Shown: positions 36,513 through 44,574 of the stretch, piece by piece
Position numbering within the stretch: position 1 is the stretch's first letter
How the letters are laid out: every line of letters begins with the position of its first letter
Assembly (NCBI GenBank): GCA_964513075.1
Contig: CAZELR010000015.1
Coordinates: 15,105 to 79,104 of the forward strand
DNA length: 64,000 nucleotides
Origin: DAOUBP01 sp964513075
GTDB taxonomy: Bacteria > Chloroflexota > Anaerolineae > CG2-30-64-16
Direction: 5' to 3'
Made by a program: the position numbers and the translations under genes
Notes under the pieces: generated by a model
Database searches by the model: none
Told to the model about the DNA's origin: nothing
The model's input: only the letters and a program-made list of their open reading frames with translations

Positions 36513-37598
36513 ATGCATACCGACATCCCGGCGCTTCTCGAAACGCTCATCGCACCCCTCAAAGATCTGGCCGGCCGGTTCGACCTGGTAGCCCAAGACG
36601 CGCGTCTGGCGACCGCGGCCAACTTGTGGGTATGTTGCCTGCGTCTTGCTGAAGCCGAAGCCGCCGCCACCGCCCTCGGCGCCGAGCTGGCGGCCTTTGT
36701 GACCGCAACCCAGGTCGGGCTGCGCGTCCATCATGTCCACGCGGTCGGACTCCATCTGGCGCGCCTGTTGGCGCGCCTCAGCCAGCTTCGCCCAGCGGTC
36801 GAACAACTGGGACTGCGCTTTGACGAGGCGACGCTGGCCGGATTGACCGCCGAGGTGAACCAGGTGCGCCAAGAACTGCAGGCCACCCGCTCGCCGGACC
36901 CGCGACTCTTCCCGGACCAAGAGGTAATTCTTGGCCTCCAGGCGACCCTGGCGCCCTTGCCGATGCTGCTTGCAGACGCAGCCAGCCGGATTTGGCAGGT
37001 CATCTCTGGCTATCCCGAGCCGCAGCCCAAGATGCAGTGGCGCGGCCCTGCCGGAATGAATAACGTGCCGCTGGCCTCGGACTGCGGCGTAGACTACACG
37101 GCGCTCCGCGATCTGCTGGCGGCCGGTTCATGGCAGCCAGCGCACGCCGAGACACAACGCACCATGCTGGTCGCGGCCGGCAGGATCCTGCGCCATGCTG
37201 AGCCGCCACCGGCGTTGTTCATCGAGCACATCCTCAATTTCCCCAGCCATGATCTCCTGACGCTCGATGCTCTGTGGTCGTTGGCTAGCGCCGGACGTTT
37301 CGGGTTCTCCACTCAGCTCAGGATCTACCAGAGCCTGGGCGGCACAGAAACGTACGACTTCACGATCTGGCAGGCGTTCTGCTACCATGTCGGCTGGATC
37401 AGGAAGGAGCCATCCTTCCACATTGCGGCGCCCAGCGGACATTTGCCGTGGATAACCAGTACCAAAGTGATGGGGTTGGACAGCCACGATGCGTTAGTCT
37501 GCTCGCTCGACGCGGACGAAGAAGAGCACCGGCGATTCCTGTTCGGCATCTTCTTCGAACGGGTCGCTCACTGCTTGAGACAGCACGCAATCGCCTGA
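36513..37598 (+). CDS. GUN4-domain protein with helical N-terminal region
   Basis: The start ATG 36513 is preferred because GGTGGGAG ends eight bases upstream; ATG 36489 overlapping the kptA stop is possible. The product is 361 aa. Residues 1-185 are almost all helical (LARLLARLSQLRPAVEQL and similar). Residues about 194-313 match GUN4: DYTALRDLLAAGSW, AHAETQRTML, FPSHDLLTLDALW, GRFGFSTQ, HVGW and SGHLPW. GUN4 binds tetrapyrroles in phototrophs, but standalone or fused GUN4 domains also occur in bacterial conflict systems beside caspases and EADs. No tetrapyrrole genes are nearby, so a sensor or ligand-binding role is more likely. It is the last gene of the 34411-37598 operon. Confidence 0.85.
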   Translation: MHTDIPALLETLIAPLKDLAGRFDLVAQDARLATAANLWVCCLRLAEAEAAATALGAELAAFVTATQVGLRVHHVHAVGLHLARLLARLSQLRPAVEQLGLRFDEATLAGLTAEVNQVRQELQATRSPDPRLFPDQEVILGLQATLAPLPMLLADAASRIWQVISGYPEPQPKMQWRGPAGMNNVPLASDCGVDYTALRDLLAAGSWQPAHAETQRTMLVAAGRILRHAEPPPALFIEHILNFPSHDLLTLDALWSLASAGRFGFSTQLRIYQSLGGTETYDFTIWQAFCYHVGWIRKEPSFHIAAPSGHLPWITSTKVMGLDSHDALVCSLDADEEEHRRFLFGIFFERVAHCLRQHAIA

Positions 37599-37783
37599 TG
37601 TCGGCACAGAGGCAGCCTATGTTGCTCCCGAGGGTTACCGGCGTGCACCGAGATGCGAGCCGACCGGAGGCCTGAGCCAGCCGCCCCGCCGCTGGTCGCC
37701 TGGTCAAAGCGGGGGCCGGGGCGCTGCCGCAGCTGAGAACGGTGTGCGCCGTGGGAGCAGCGTGATCTGCGCGAGCAGCATGC

Positions 37784-37812
37784 TTGACACGTTTGAGGTT
37801 TGCCTGTAGACT
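37784..37812 (+). promoter_or_regulatory. Sigma-70-type promoter of the toxin-antitoxin operon
   Basis: TTGACA at 37784-37789 is a perfect -35. A 17-base spacer leads to TAGACT at 37807-37812 (4 of 6 in the -10). It lies 34 bases upstream of the antitoxin start and directly abuts the palindrome. Confidence 0.7.
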
Positions 37813-37814
37813 AT

Positions 37815-37836
37815 CCGTAGTCCAATTGGACTACGG
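37815..37836 (+). promoter_or_regulatory. 22-bp perfect palindrome, likely antitoxin operator
   Basis: The half site CCGTAGTCCAA is followed immediately by its exact reverse complement. It starts two bases after the -10 hexamer and its last bases merge into the GGGAGG ribosome-binding site (37835-37840). A bound Phd dimer would cover the transcription start, as expected for autorepression. Confidence 0.75.
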
Positions 37837-37845
37837 GAGGTCAAC

Positions 37846-38148
37846 ATGGAATTCGTGACGATTCGTGATCTGCGGCTGAAACCCGGCGACGTGTGGGAGA
37901 AGCTGCGCCAACAGCGCGAGATCATCCTCACCTCCAATGGCCGGCCGGTGGCGGTCATCGCGGGCATCGGGGAGAGCGATGTGGAGGAGACAGTAGCCGC
38001 GTTGCGCCGGGCGCGCGCCCAGGCCGCGACCTCGCGGCTGCGCCGGGCAGCCGCCGAGCGCGGCGCGGACAAGCTACTGGCTGTCGAGATCGAAGCCGAG
38101 ATCACCCAGGTCCGCCGGGAACGCCGGTCTACACCAGCTAAGGAGTAG
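37846..38148 (+). CDS. Phd/YefM-family antitoxin
   Basis: 100 aa. The N-terminal Phd fold is visible as MEFVTIRDLRLKPGDVWEKL, then EIILTSNGRPVAVIAGI. The C-terminal half is a charged helix (VAALRRARAQAATSRLRRAA) that should wrap the toxin. GGGAGG at 37835-37840 is a good ribosome-binding site. The PIN toxin gene starts six bases after the stop. The upstream palindrome suggests the usual repression by the antitoxin alone or with toxin. Confidence 0.88.
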   Translation: MEFVTIRDLRLKPGDVWEKLRQQREIILTSNGRPVAVIAGIGESDVEETVAALRRARAQAATSRLRRAAAERGADKLLAVEIEAEITQVRRERRSTPAKE

Positions 38149-38153
38149 CTCGG

Positions 38154-38558
38154 ATGCTGGTTGTGCTCGATACGAACATTCTGGTCTCGGCGCTGCTCTC
38201 CCCTTTCGGCCCGCCGGCACGCGTGCTGGACCTGGTTTTGAACGGCGACCTCCGGGCAGCTTACGATGATCGCCTGCTGGCTGAATACCGCGAGGTGCTG
38301 GCGCGACCAAAGTTCAGCTTTGCGCCCGAGGATGCGGCTCTGGTATTGGCGTACCTGGAGACAGATGGCGAACGGGTGACGGCTCAGCCGTTAGCGTGCG
38401 AACTGCCTGACGCCGATGATCTGCCGTTTTTGGAGGTGGCAGCGCAAGCGGAGGCGGTGCTCATCACCGGCAACACGGCGCATTACCCGGAAGCCGTGCG
38501 CGGTGTGGTGCAGGTGGTTGCTCCGGGCGAATTCTTCAGAGCCTGGCGAAGGCAGTAA
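38154..38558 (+). CDS. PIN-domain toxin (COG1569-like ribonuclease)
   Basis: 134 aa. The PIN fold starts MLVVLDTNILVSALL, with D6 as first metal ligand. An acidic residue follows in LLAEYREVLARPKF, and the C-terminal cluster DADDLPFLEVA and LITGNTAHYPEA supplies the rest. The family cleaves RNA, often tRNA or rRNA. It forms a two-gene unit with the Phd antitoxin five bases upstream. An esterase gene starts only five bases after the stop and may be co-transcribed by read-through. Confidence 0.9.
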   Translation: MLVVLDTNILVSALLSPFGPPARVLDLVLNGDLRAAYDDRLLAEYREVLARPKFSFAPEDAALVLAYLETDGERVTAQPLACELPDADDLPFLEVAAQAEAVLITGNTAHYPEAVRGVVQVVAPGEFFRAWRRQ

Positions 38559-38563
38559 GCAGC

Positions 38564-39547
38564 ATGCCGCTGTGGACGAGTAACAGCATTCGCAATCCAG
38601 GTTCAACCAACCGGCGCTCAAGGGGCCGCGCATGGGGCCGCGCCGGCCTGCTGATCCTGTTCGGCCTCGGCGCACTCGCCGCGCTGCTGCTTGCCCTGAT
38701 CTGGGTCCTGACGAATCAGGCCGACGGGTATATCATCTCCGGCGGCGAGCGGCGGGCGTACCTGCTCCACGTGCCCGCCAGCTACGACCCGGCCACGCCG
38801 GTCCCGCTCGTCATCAGCACCCACGGCTTCGCCGAGTGGCCCGCGCACCAGCTGCAGACCAGCCGCTGGAACGACCTGGCCGACCGGCACGGCTTCATCG
38901 TGGTCTACCCGGCCGGCGCCGGCTTCCCGCGGCGCTGGCGGGCCAGCGGTGATTCATCGGCCGACGCCCGGCAGGATGTCACGTTCATCGCCGACCTGAT
39001 CGACGCGCTGGCCGCGCGCTACAACATCGACCGGACGCGCATCTATGCCAATGGGCTGTCGAACGGCGGCGGGCTGTCGTATCGGCTGGCCTGCCAGCTC
39101 GCGGACCGGATCGCCGCCGTCGGCAGCGTGTCCGGCGCCTACCTCTTCCCGCTGAACGCCTGCCAGCCAAGCCGACCCGTGCCGCTCATCGCGTTTCATG
39201 GCACGGCCGATCGGATCGTCCCCTACGCGGGCGGCCCGTCCGCGTCCTTCGATCTGCCCTTCCCCGACGTGCCGGCTTGGATCGCCGCGTATGCTGAGCG
39301 CAACGGCTGCGGCGCCACGCCGGCGCCGTTGCCGGGGCGCGGCGCGGTGACGGGAATCCAGTATGCCGGCTGTCGTGCTGGCGCCGAAGTCGTGTTCTAC
39401 ACCATCGCCGGCGGCGGCCACGCCTGGCCCGGCGGCGAGCCATTGCCGAGATTCATCGTCGGGCAGACGTCCCAGGAGATCGACGCCACCGCCGTGATGT
39501 GGGAGTTTTTCAGCCGGCATGCGCTGCCAACCAGCTCCCAGCCGTGA
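38564..39547 (+). CDS. Membrane-anchored LpqC/PHB-depolymerase-like esterase
   Basis: 327 aa. A basic N-terminus and one transmembrane helix near residues 27-50 (LLILFGLGALAALLLALIWV) anchor an extracytoplasmic alpha/beta-hydrolase. The nucleophile elbow is GLSNGG, the acid is D in HGTADRIVPY, and the His is in GGGHAWPG. This is the polyhydroxybutyrate depolymerase/feruloyl esterase-like family (LpqC). Substrate cannot be assigned; cell-wall or plant polysaccharide esters are typical. No link with the toxin-antitoxin pair is evident beyond the tight spacing. Confidence 0.88.
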   Translation: MPLWTSNSIRNPGSTNRRSRGRAWGRAGLLILFGLGALAALLLALIWVLTNQADGYIISGGERRAYLLHVPASYDPATPVPLVISTHGFAEWPAHQLQTSRWNDLADRHGFIVVYPAGAGFPRRWRASGDSSADARQDVTFIADLIDALAARYNIDRTRIYANGLSNGGGLSYRLACQLADRIAAVGSVSGAYLFPLNACQPSRPVPLIAFHGTADRIVPYAGGPSASFDLPFPDVPAWIAAYAERNGCGATPAPLPGRGAVTGIQYAGCRAGAEVVFYTIAGGGHAWPGGEPLPRFIVGQTSQEIDATAVMWEFFSRHALPTSSQP

Positions 39548-39563
39548 AGGAGACCGCGCGCCG

Positions 39564-40544
39564 ATGCAGCCGCTACCTTTAGCACTTGCCCACAACAGCG
39601 AGATCAGCCCGGCGGCGCCGTTCAACTTCGACGCCACCTTGCACAAGCCCGACCACTTCCCCACCCCTGACAATGTCTGGGAGCCGGGCGCACGCTGGCA
39701 GACCATGCGCTGGCAGGGGCTGCCGCTGGGCTTGAAGTTCGAAGACGCCGGCAGCGTGGAGGCGCCGCGGATCAGGCTGTCCATCTGGGCCGCGGCCCGG
39801 CTCGATCAGGGCTACCTCGCCGGACTGCTGAGCGAGATCCGCTACCGCTACGGCTTCGACCTCGACCTGACCGACTTTCACCGGCGCTTCGCGGCTCACC
39901 CGTGCCTGGGGCCGGTGCTTGCGCGCTGGCGCGGCCTGCGGCCGCTGAATTGCAGCTCCCTCTACGAATACCTGATGATCACCGTCGCGCTCCAGAACGC
40001 CACGGTCCGGCGCTCGGTGCAGATGATGCAGGCGTTGGCCGGGCGTTACGGTGCACCGGTGTCATTCGACGGCCGGGAGCTGTACGTCACCTGGGCGCCG
40101 GAAGACATCCGCGACGCCAGCGAAGAGGAGCTGCGCGGCCTGAAGGTAGGCTACCGGGCCAAAGCGATCCGGCGGGTGACCGAGGCGTTCGTCAGCGGAC
40201 AGATCGACGAGATGACGCTGCGGAACCGTCCGCGGCCAGAACAACGACTGGCGCTATTGGCGCTTTACGGCGTCGGGCCGGCCTCGGTCGAGTACATCTT
40301 GGCCGACGTGTTTCATCACTACGACGCCATGGTTCACATCTCGCCCTGGGAGCAAAAGATCTACTCGAAGCTCTTCTTCGACCGCGACCCCGGCGATCCG
40401 GCGCCGACAGCCGAACTGCTGGCCTACTTCACTGCCGAATTTGCGCCGTACCAGATGCTGGCGGTGCACACCTTCTGGGAGGACCTCTTCTGGCGACGAA
40501 AACATGAAACGGTGCCCTGGCTGGAGGAGCTGATGCGCCTATAG
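39564..40544 (+). CDS. HhH-GPD superfamily DNA glycosylase-like protein
   Basis: The start ATG 39564 has AAGGAG 11 bases upstream; an earlier frame start would overlap the esterase. The product is 326 aa. The helix-hairpin-helix is ALYGVGPASVEYIL, followed by VFHHYDAMVHISPWEQKIY. The domain layout is that of AlkA/OGG-type base-excision glycosylases. The catalytic Asp normally found about 15-20 residues after the hairpin (as in PxxD) is not obvious; SPWEQ lies there. Either a divergent member or a changed activity is possible. Confidence 0.75.
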   Translation: MQPLPLALAHNSEISPAAPFNFDATLHKPDHFPTPDNVWEPGARWQTMRWQGLPLGLKFEDAGSVEAPRIRLSIWAAARLDQGYLAGLLSEIRYRYGFDLDLTDFHRRFAAHPCLGPVLARWRGLRPLNCSSLYEYLMITVALQNATVRRSVQMMQALAGRYGAPVSFDGRELYVTWAPEDIRDASEEELRGLKVGYRAKAIRRVTEAFVSGQIDEMTLRNRPRPEQRLALLALYGVGPASVEYILADVFHHYDAMVHISPWEQKIYSKLFFDRDPGDPAPTAELLAYFTAEFAPYQMLAVHTFWEDLFWRRKHETVPWLEELMRL

Positions 40545-40837
40545 GATCGGAGCCCGGATGGGAAGCAACTCCCACAGGCAAGCACGAAGTGCCGGTGCGG
40601 AGCGGCGCAGCGTCCGCCTGGCGTGGCGCATAGGTGCAGGGGGCGGCAGCCCGAGGCCCTGAGCGCACTGAATTGCTGGCCGTGTGCCGACGCAAATCCA
40701 TCGTCACGGATTCCAACCCTCAGCAGGTCAGAGATGTCCAGGACATCTTGAACTTGTTGCTGCAGACCGCATCGTTGGGGTGCGAGCAAAGCGGTCTTGC
40801 CAGGTGATCGGCAAAAGTCCATTGCAGGGGAACCCTT

Positions 40838-41338
40838 ATGAGCAACTATCCTTCCACGTCAAGATCAGTCCGCTGTCTTTCCGCAGTTCTGCTGCTTACG
40901 CTCATGTTCAGCTTTACAGGCGCTCACGCCGCGCCCGCAAGCCCGCAGGTGGCAGCTGTCCCGCGGTTGGCAGCAGAAGCTGCAATCGCGGCGAACCCGC
41001 AACCACCCGGTCTGCTGTTTGTGGAAAACGTCGGTCAATTTGCCGCAGGGGCGGCCTTTCGAGTCATGGGAGCCGCACAAGAGATCTGGCTGACACAGGA
41101 TGCGCTTTGGCTCTCCGTAGCCGATCGTGGCGGTCAGTCTGACTTGGCGTCCTGCCGCCGCCGCAGCAGAATCACCTTGGCGCATGCCTGGCCAGGCGCC
41201 TGCGCGCAGCCGCGGCGTGAACCTGCGACTTTCTTTTGCGGGTGCCAATGCTCACCCACAACTGGCGCCCTTCGGCCGCGCGAAGACACACGTCTCTTAC
41301 CTCATCGGTAACGACCCCGCAGACTGGCAAGCGCAAAA
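40838..41338 (+). pseudogene. Frameshifted, truncated SBBP/DUF7948-type surface protein
   Basis: It starts ATG 40838 with AGGGG upstream, a signal peptide (VLLLTLMFSFTGAHA), then LLFVENVGQFAAGAAFRVMG and EIWLTQDALWLSV, typical of the domain that precedes SBBP beta-propeller repeats. The frame is lost between about 41110 and 41200. Similarity resumes one frame over with GVNLRLSFAGANAH, LAPFGRAKTHVSYLIG and NDPADWQA, then stops near 41338. The propeller itself is absent. The hairpin at 41368 lies just beyond the break. Confidence 0.75.
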
Positions 41339-41367
41339 ACCTCGATCAAAGGAATAATCGGCGTAGA

Positions 41368-41414
41368 CATAGCATCACCTCGGCGGGGATTTCTTTCTCT
41401 GAGGTGATGCTATG
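41368..41414. repeat. 14-bp perfect inverted repeat with 19-nt loop
   Basis: CATAGCATCACCTC at 41368-41381 pairs exactly with 41401-41414. No T-run follows on either strand, so it is not a simple terminator. It sits at the boundary between the broken surface gene and the promoter of the C39 locus. Confidence 0.75.
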
Positions 41415-41502
41415 CCCTCCTTGTCCCTATTTCAAGCGCGCCTGGCGCACAACACGGCTCCTGTCCGACAATTGAATAGCCCTGAGCATCTTATATTGCC
41501 TC

Positions 41503-41531
41503 TTGCAAAATACGCGGTCTTGTGCTATAAT
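41503..41531 (+). promoter_or_regulatory. Strong extended -10 promoter for the C39 locus
   Basis: TTGCAA at 41503-41508, a 17-base spacer, and TATAAT at 41526-41531 preceded by TG (extended -10). AAGGAGG at 41565-41571 gives near-ideal translation initiation at ATG 41581. This is the best promoter in the window. Confidence 0.85.
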
Positions 41532-41580
41532 GTTTCTGTCGGTCAGCAACGTAACAGTCCACACAAGGAGGCAAAAAACC

Positions 41581-42798
41581 ATGTCACCTGTCAAGTATCC
41601 AGAGGAGGCCCATTTCATCGCACGCGAAGAAATGGGCCAAAACATCGCCCTGGCCTCGGTTCAGGGGGCAGCGGCGCGCCTTCCCGGATTGGAGGCCTGG
41701 CAGAAGGGCTCCATCCGGCGCAGACCGGTTGAAATCTATGACATCAACGGCAAACTGCTTTTCCTGGATTATGCGATCACCTCCGGTGCCGAGGTGGTCG
41801 GCACCGCTCGCGCTGCGGCCAGCAGAGTGTTGGGACCGCCCGTTGTGGCCTATGAGGCTGGACCGCGGACGTGGAACTACAATCAGGCGGTGGAGAAGCT
41901 GACACCCAAAGTGACACGCGCCCATCCGAATTGGAAGCTGCACGACACCAAGCTGGTTTGCTACAGCTACCCCAAGCTGGGCGTGATGTTCTCGATGTCA
42001 GATGACAGAGGCAAAGCGCAACGGCTGATCTTCGACGTGGCAAGTCTTGACCCGGTCCCGGAGGCGCCAATCGGAAAGGAGGTTGAGGGAGCTTTCGCCT
42101 GGTCATTCTACGACACCCTATCGGACGCCCAACGCGAACGCCGCTTGGCGGTGTATGATGAGAGCAACGCCATTCGGAAGCAACTGCCGGCGGAAAAGCA
42201 GTTGGCCCTTCAGCAACAAACGAGCATCGCCAAGCTCACGGCCCTGGTTGCGGTGCCGTTATACCTGACGGTCACGAAGGAACTTCAGTTCTGCTCGCAC
42301 TACGCGTATACTGAAGCGCGCTCGCATCACTGCTTCAGCTTACATGCCCAGCAGGTGAATGATTACTGCGCGGTCGCGACCTGTCAGATGATCCTCTGTT
42401 ACTACCGCTACTACTACACCCAGGATCAGATCGCACCGCAGCTGGGCTACTCTCCGGGTGGCGGCTGCCCGTCCGATCAGAGCGCGGGTTACGAGGCGTT
42501 GACGTGCAACCACCTCAACGCGACCTACGATTCGTCCCCCACGTGGGAGGAGGCGCGCAACCAGATCGACGCCCTGCACCCGATGAAAAGCGGGATTGCC
42601 GGGCACGCCCGTTCCTGTGCCGGATACTCGTATGTCAAGTCGACGCTGATTGGCGGCGCGATCTCGCAGAAGAAGCTGTATATCTATGATCCGTGGCCGT
42701 GGAACGCCGACTACAAGTTGGGGGGCACGGTCTACTGGGAGTCGTGGGATTCCATCACACACACGAACTACGTGTTCACCCAGCTTACCTGCCCGTGA
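41581..42798 (+). CDS. Papain-like (C39-type) cysteine peptidase-like protein
   Basis: The start is fixed by AAGGAGG nine bases before ATG 41581; the product is 405 aa with no signal peptide. Residues 1-245 look like a propeptide or substrate-like region with repeated helices. The C-terminal 150 residues form a papain-like fold of the C39_2 type: C263 in VNDYCAVATCQM, H342 in GIAGHARSCAGY and D370 in YIYDPWPWN. The family cleaves or transfers peptide bonds, often after Gly. Two small genes follow, the second a transglutaminase-like protein with its own Cys-His-Asp triad. Inference: a peptide-processing or cross-linking locus, expressed strongly. It is not an ABC-fused leader peptidase. Confidence 0.75.
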   Translation: MSPVKYPEEAHFIAREEMGQNIALASVQGAAARLPGLEAWQKGSIRRRPVEIYDINGKLLFLDYAITSGAEVVGTARAAASRVLGPPVVAYEAGPRTWNYNQAVEKLTPKVTRAHPNWKLHDTKLVCYSYPKLGVMFSMSDDRGKAQRLIFDVASLDPVPEAPIGKEVEGAFAWSFYDTLSDAQRERRLAVYDESNAIRKQLPAEKQLALQQQTSIAKLTALVAVPLYLTVTKELQFCSHYAYTEARSHHCFSLHAQQVNDYCAVATCQMILCYYRYYYTQDQIAPQLGYSPGGGCPSDQSAGYEALTCNHLNATYDSSPTWEEARNQIDALHPMKSGIAGHARSCAGYSYVKSTLIGGAISQKKLYIYDPWPWNADYKLGGTVYWESWDSITHTNYVFTQLTCP

Positions 42799-42816
42799 GC
42801 GCGGAGATTCTTTCAC

Positions 42817-43320
42817 ATGCCAGACGCCAACCGTAAGGCCGTACGATCGGCAGTCGCCGCAGCGAGAAAACAATCGCCTGCGCGGGAGGATCCGGCGCTT
42901 GCCGCTGTTAGGCAGGCCAGGATCGGTCCCCCGGCGCAGGTTTACTCACCGGCAGGCATACCGGTCTTCTGGCTGGTTCCCCTGCTGACCGGAACTTCAG
43001 CCAGCGGCTTCGCGCATGTGGATCTGGTCGGCCAGGTCATCCGACTCGGCACGTTCGGCGCCGGCCCGGAAGATCGTGCAAGCTGGATCCCCGCGACCTT
43101 TTTCGAGGCGCCACCGGCCGAAACCTTGTCGGAGATCAGGACCCGGTATGGCGGCGCCGACCTTTCGGAGCCGATCCTTTCATACGATACCACCCCTGTC
43201 CGCTGGGCGTGGCGGTTGGCGGTATTTGCCGCAGGAAGTCCGGTGACGGAGGTGTTCATCACGCCGTCCGGCTGGTATGAGCGCAAGCCGGTCTCAAACC
43301 GAGAGAACCTGGAACGATGA
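42817..43320 (+). CDS. Hypothetical protein downstream of the C39-like gene
   Basis: 167 aa, 18 bases after the C39 gene, with GGAG upstream of ATG 42817. It begins with a basic, Ala-rich stretch (AVRSAVAAARKQ) and then a mixed alpha/beta region (IPVFWLVPLLTGTSASGFAHVD, IRLGTFG, PILSYDTTPVRWAWRL, TEVFITPSGWYER). I recognise no family. Co-transcription with the C39 gene suggests it is a substrate, inhibitor or partner of that protein. Confidence 0.65.
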   Translation: MPDANRKAVRSAVAAARKQSPAREDPALAAVRQARIGPPAQVYSPAGIPVFWLVPLLTGTSASGFAHVDLVGQVIRLGTFGAGPEDRASWIPATFFEAPPAETLSEIRTRYGGADLSEPILSYDTTPVRWAWRLAVFAAGSPVTEVFITPSGWYERKPVSNRENLER

Positions 43321-43464
43321 TGGTGTGGCAGGTTCTCTCGGCTCTGTGGAGTCGCCTCGGGTATGATTTGTCTGTGGCGCACGACCCTGACGGCGGTTGA
43401 CGCTGCGATATCGAGCGCATCCAATAGACAGATCAGGCGACCCAAGCAGAGACGAAAACTGGAA

Positions 43465-43518
43465 CGCGGGCGACGCGGATGCCGCGGACAAGCTCAGATT
43501 CCATCCGCGTCGTCCGCG
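43465..43518. repeat. 17-bp imperfect inverted repeat
   Basis: CGCGGGCGACGCGGATG (43465-43481) pairs with 43502-43518 with one mismatch across a 20-base loop. It lies in the 430-bp gene-free stretch 43321-43750, together with the stronger hairpin at 43620. Confidence 0.6.
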
Positions 43519-43619
43519 TCCTATTTCCGGGTTAGTAGAAGCCGGTCAATCGAGCTTTGTAGCCCTCTTGGCTCGGAAGCATGCTGAGTGCTTCGCGATC
43601 GAAGCGTGTTTCCGAGGGT

Positions 43620-43672
43620 CTTTGCGGTCACAGTCACCCTTCGACGAACTTAGGGTGACTGCGACCGCAAAG
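43620..43672. repeat. 21-bp near-perfect hairpin (REP-like)
   Basis: Arms 43620-43640 and 43652-43672 pair at 20 of 21 positions around an 11-nt loop. The core CACCCTTCGACGAACTTAGG resembles dispersed intergenic palindromes of many bacterial genomes. No T-tract follows. It is about 80 bp upstream of the transglutaminase-like gene. Confidence 0.75.
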
Positions 43673-43750
43673 AGGTATTGTGCGCAGTCTGTCTGATTTT
43701 CCTATAAGGCGGTCGCATATTGCCTGTTATATGAACCGAAGGGGGTAACC

Positions 43751-44500
43751 ATGCCTGAAATCAAATACGGCAGTTGGACCATCCATCCGCACATCATAGA
43801 GCCCCTTCCGCGGCCTTCACTGGCGCATGCGATCTGGAAGACCATGACCACGAAGCATGAAGGGGACATTCTGTACCACAAACAGTGGAATTTCTGGGTG
43901 CGCGCGGGTGTTTCGGCCACGGTGAACAACAGCGCTTTCTTCCGGGACTACGAAAGCGCCAACGCGGACTCCGACAAGCTATTGAAGGCAGTCGGGGTCG
44001 CTTGGAACAAAGCGGAGACGGAAGAAGAGGTGTGGAGCCGCATCGGGATGGTGTGGGGATGGCTCAAGGCCAACGTGCAAGACGACGGCGCGGCGTACGC
44101 GACCCTGCTTCCGGCCGGCGGTGGATGGCCTTCCATCTTGGACTACGCCAGATACTACGTCACCCACGGTAGGTTGGTTTGGGCCGCATGTTTTTCAAAG
44201 GCGCACCTGTTCGTCACCCTGTTGGGCCGGATGGTGTATCCGCGCTACCGGTTTGGGATCGCTGAGGCGCACCATACCGAGAACAACGCGCCCCCTACGG
44301 CAACCCATGTGTTCAGTGGTGTGTATGTCGGTGATCGCTGGTATTACCTTGATCCGACGGCTATCCCTTACCTGCCGTTTCCCGACTACGCCCATCGAAA
44401 GTCCATCGGCATCTTCAACACGGTGGATTACGAGCACCCCTATGAGTTCTTGCCGGTACCTTTGTCAGGCTTCAACGGCGTGCCGCATCTGCCCGATTGA
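43751..44500 (+). CDS. Transglutaminase-like protein
   Basis: 249 aa from ATG 43751, with a purine-rich GAAGGGGG upstream. The triad of the transglutaminase-like fold can be placed at C147 in VWAACFSKAHLF, H186 in ATHVFSGVYVGDRWYY and D201 in YLDPTA, the usual order and spacing. The N-terminal 120 residues are helical with WGWLKAN. Bacterial members hydrolyse or cross-link peptides, or act as peptide N-glycanases. There is no signal peptide, so it acts in the cytoplasm unless exported by another route. It shares orientation and probable transcription with the C39-like gene 1 kb upstream. Confidence 0.7.
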   Translation: MPEIKYGSWTIHPHIIEPLPRPSLAHAIWKTMTTKHEGDILYHKQWNFWVRAGVSATVNNSAFFRDYESANADSDKLLKAVGVAWNKAETEEEVWSRIGMVWGWLKANVQDDGAAYATLLPAGGGWPSILDYARYYVTHGRLVWAACFSKAHLFVTLLGRMVYPRYRFGIAEAHHTENNAPPTATHVFSGVYVGDRWYYLDPTAIPYLPFPDYAHRKSIGIFNTVDYEHPYEFLPVPLSGFNGVPHLPD

Positions 44501-44574
44501 ATTGGGTGCGCCGGCTGATCGCGGGAGCACGGTCTGCTATCCCAGCATCGGCGGTGTGACGTCACGCACGTAGC

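Noticed and set aside
40545..40837. Short frame ending AVCRRKSIVTD... before the broken surface gene
   Set aside because: About 45 codons, no start site or family similarity; treated as noncoding.
43620..43672. Rho-independent terminator
   Set aside because: A strong stem but no T-tract on either side; kept as a REP-like hairpin instead.
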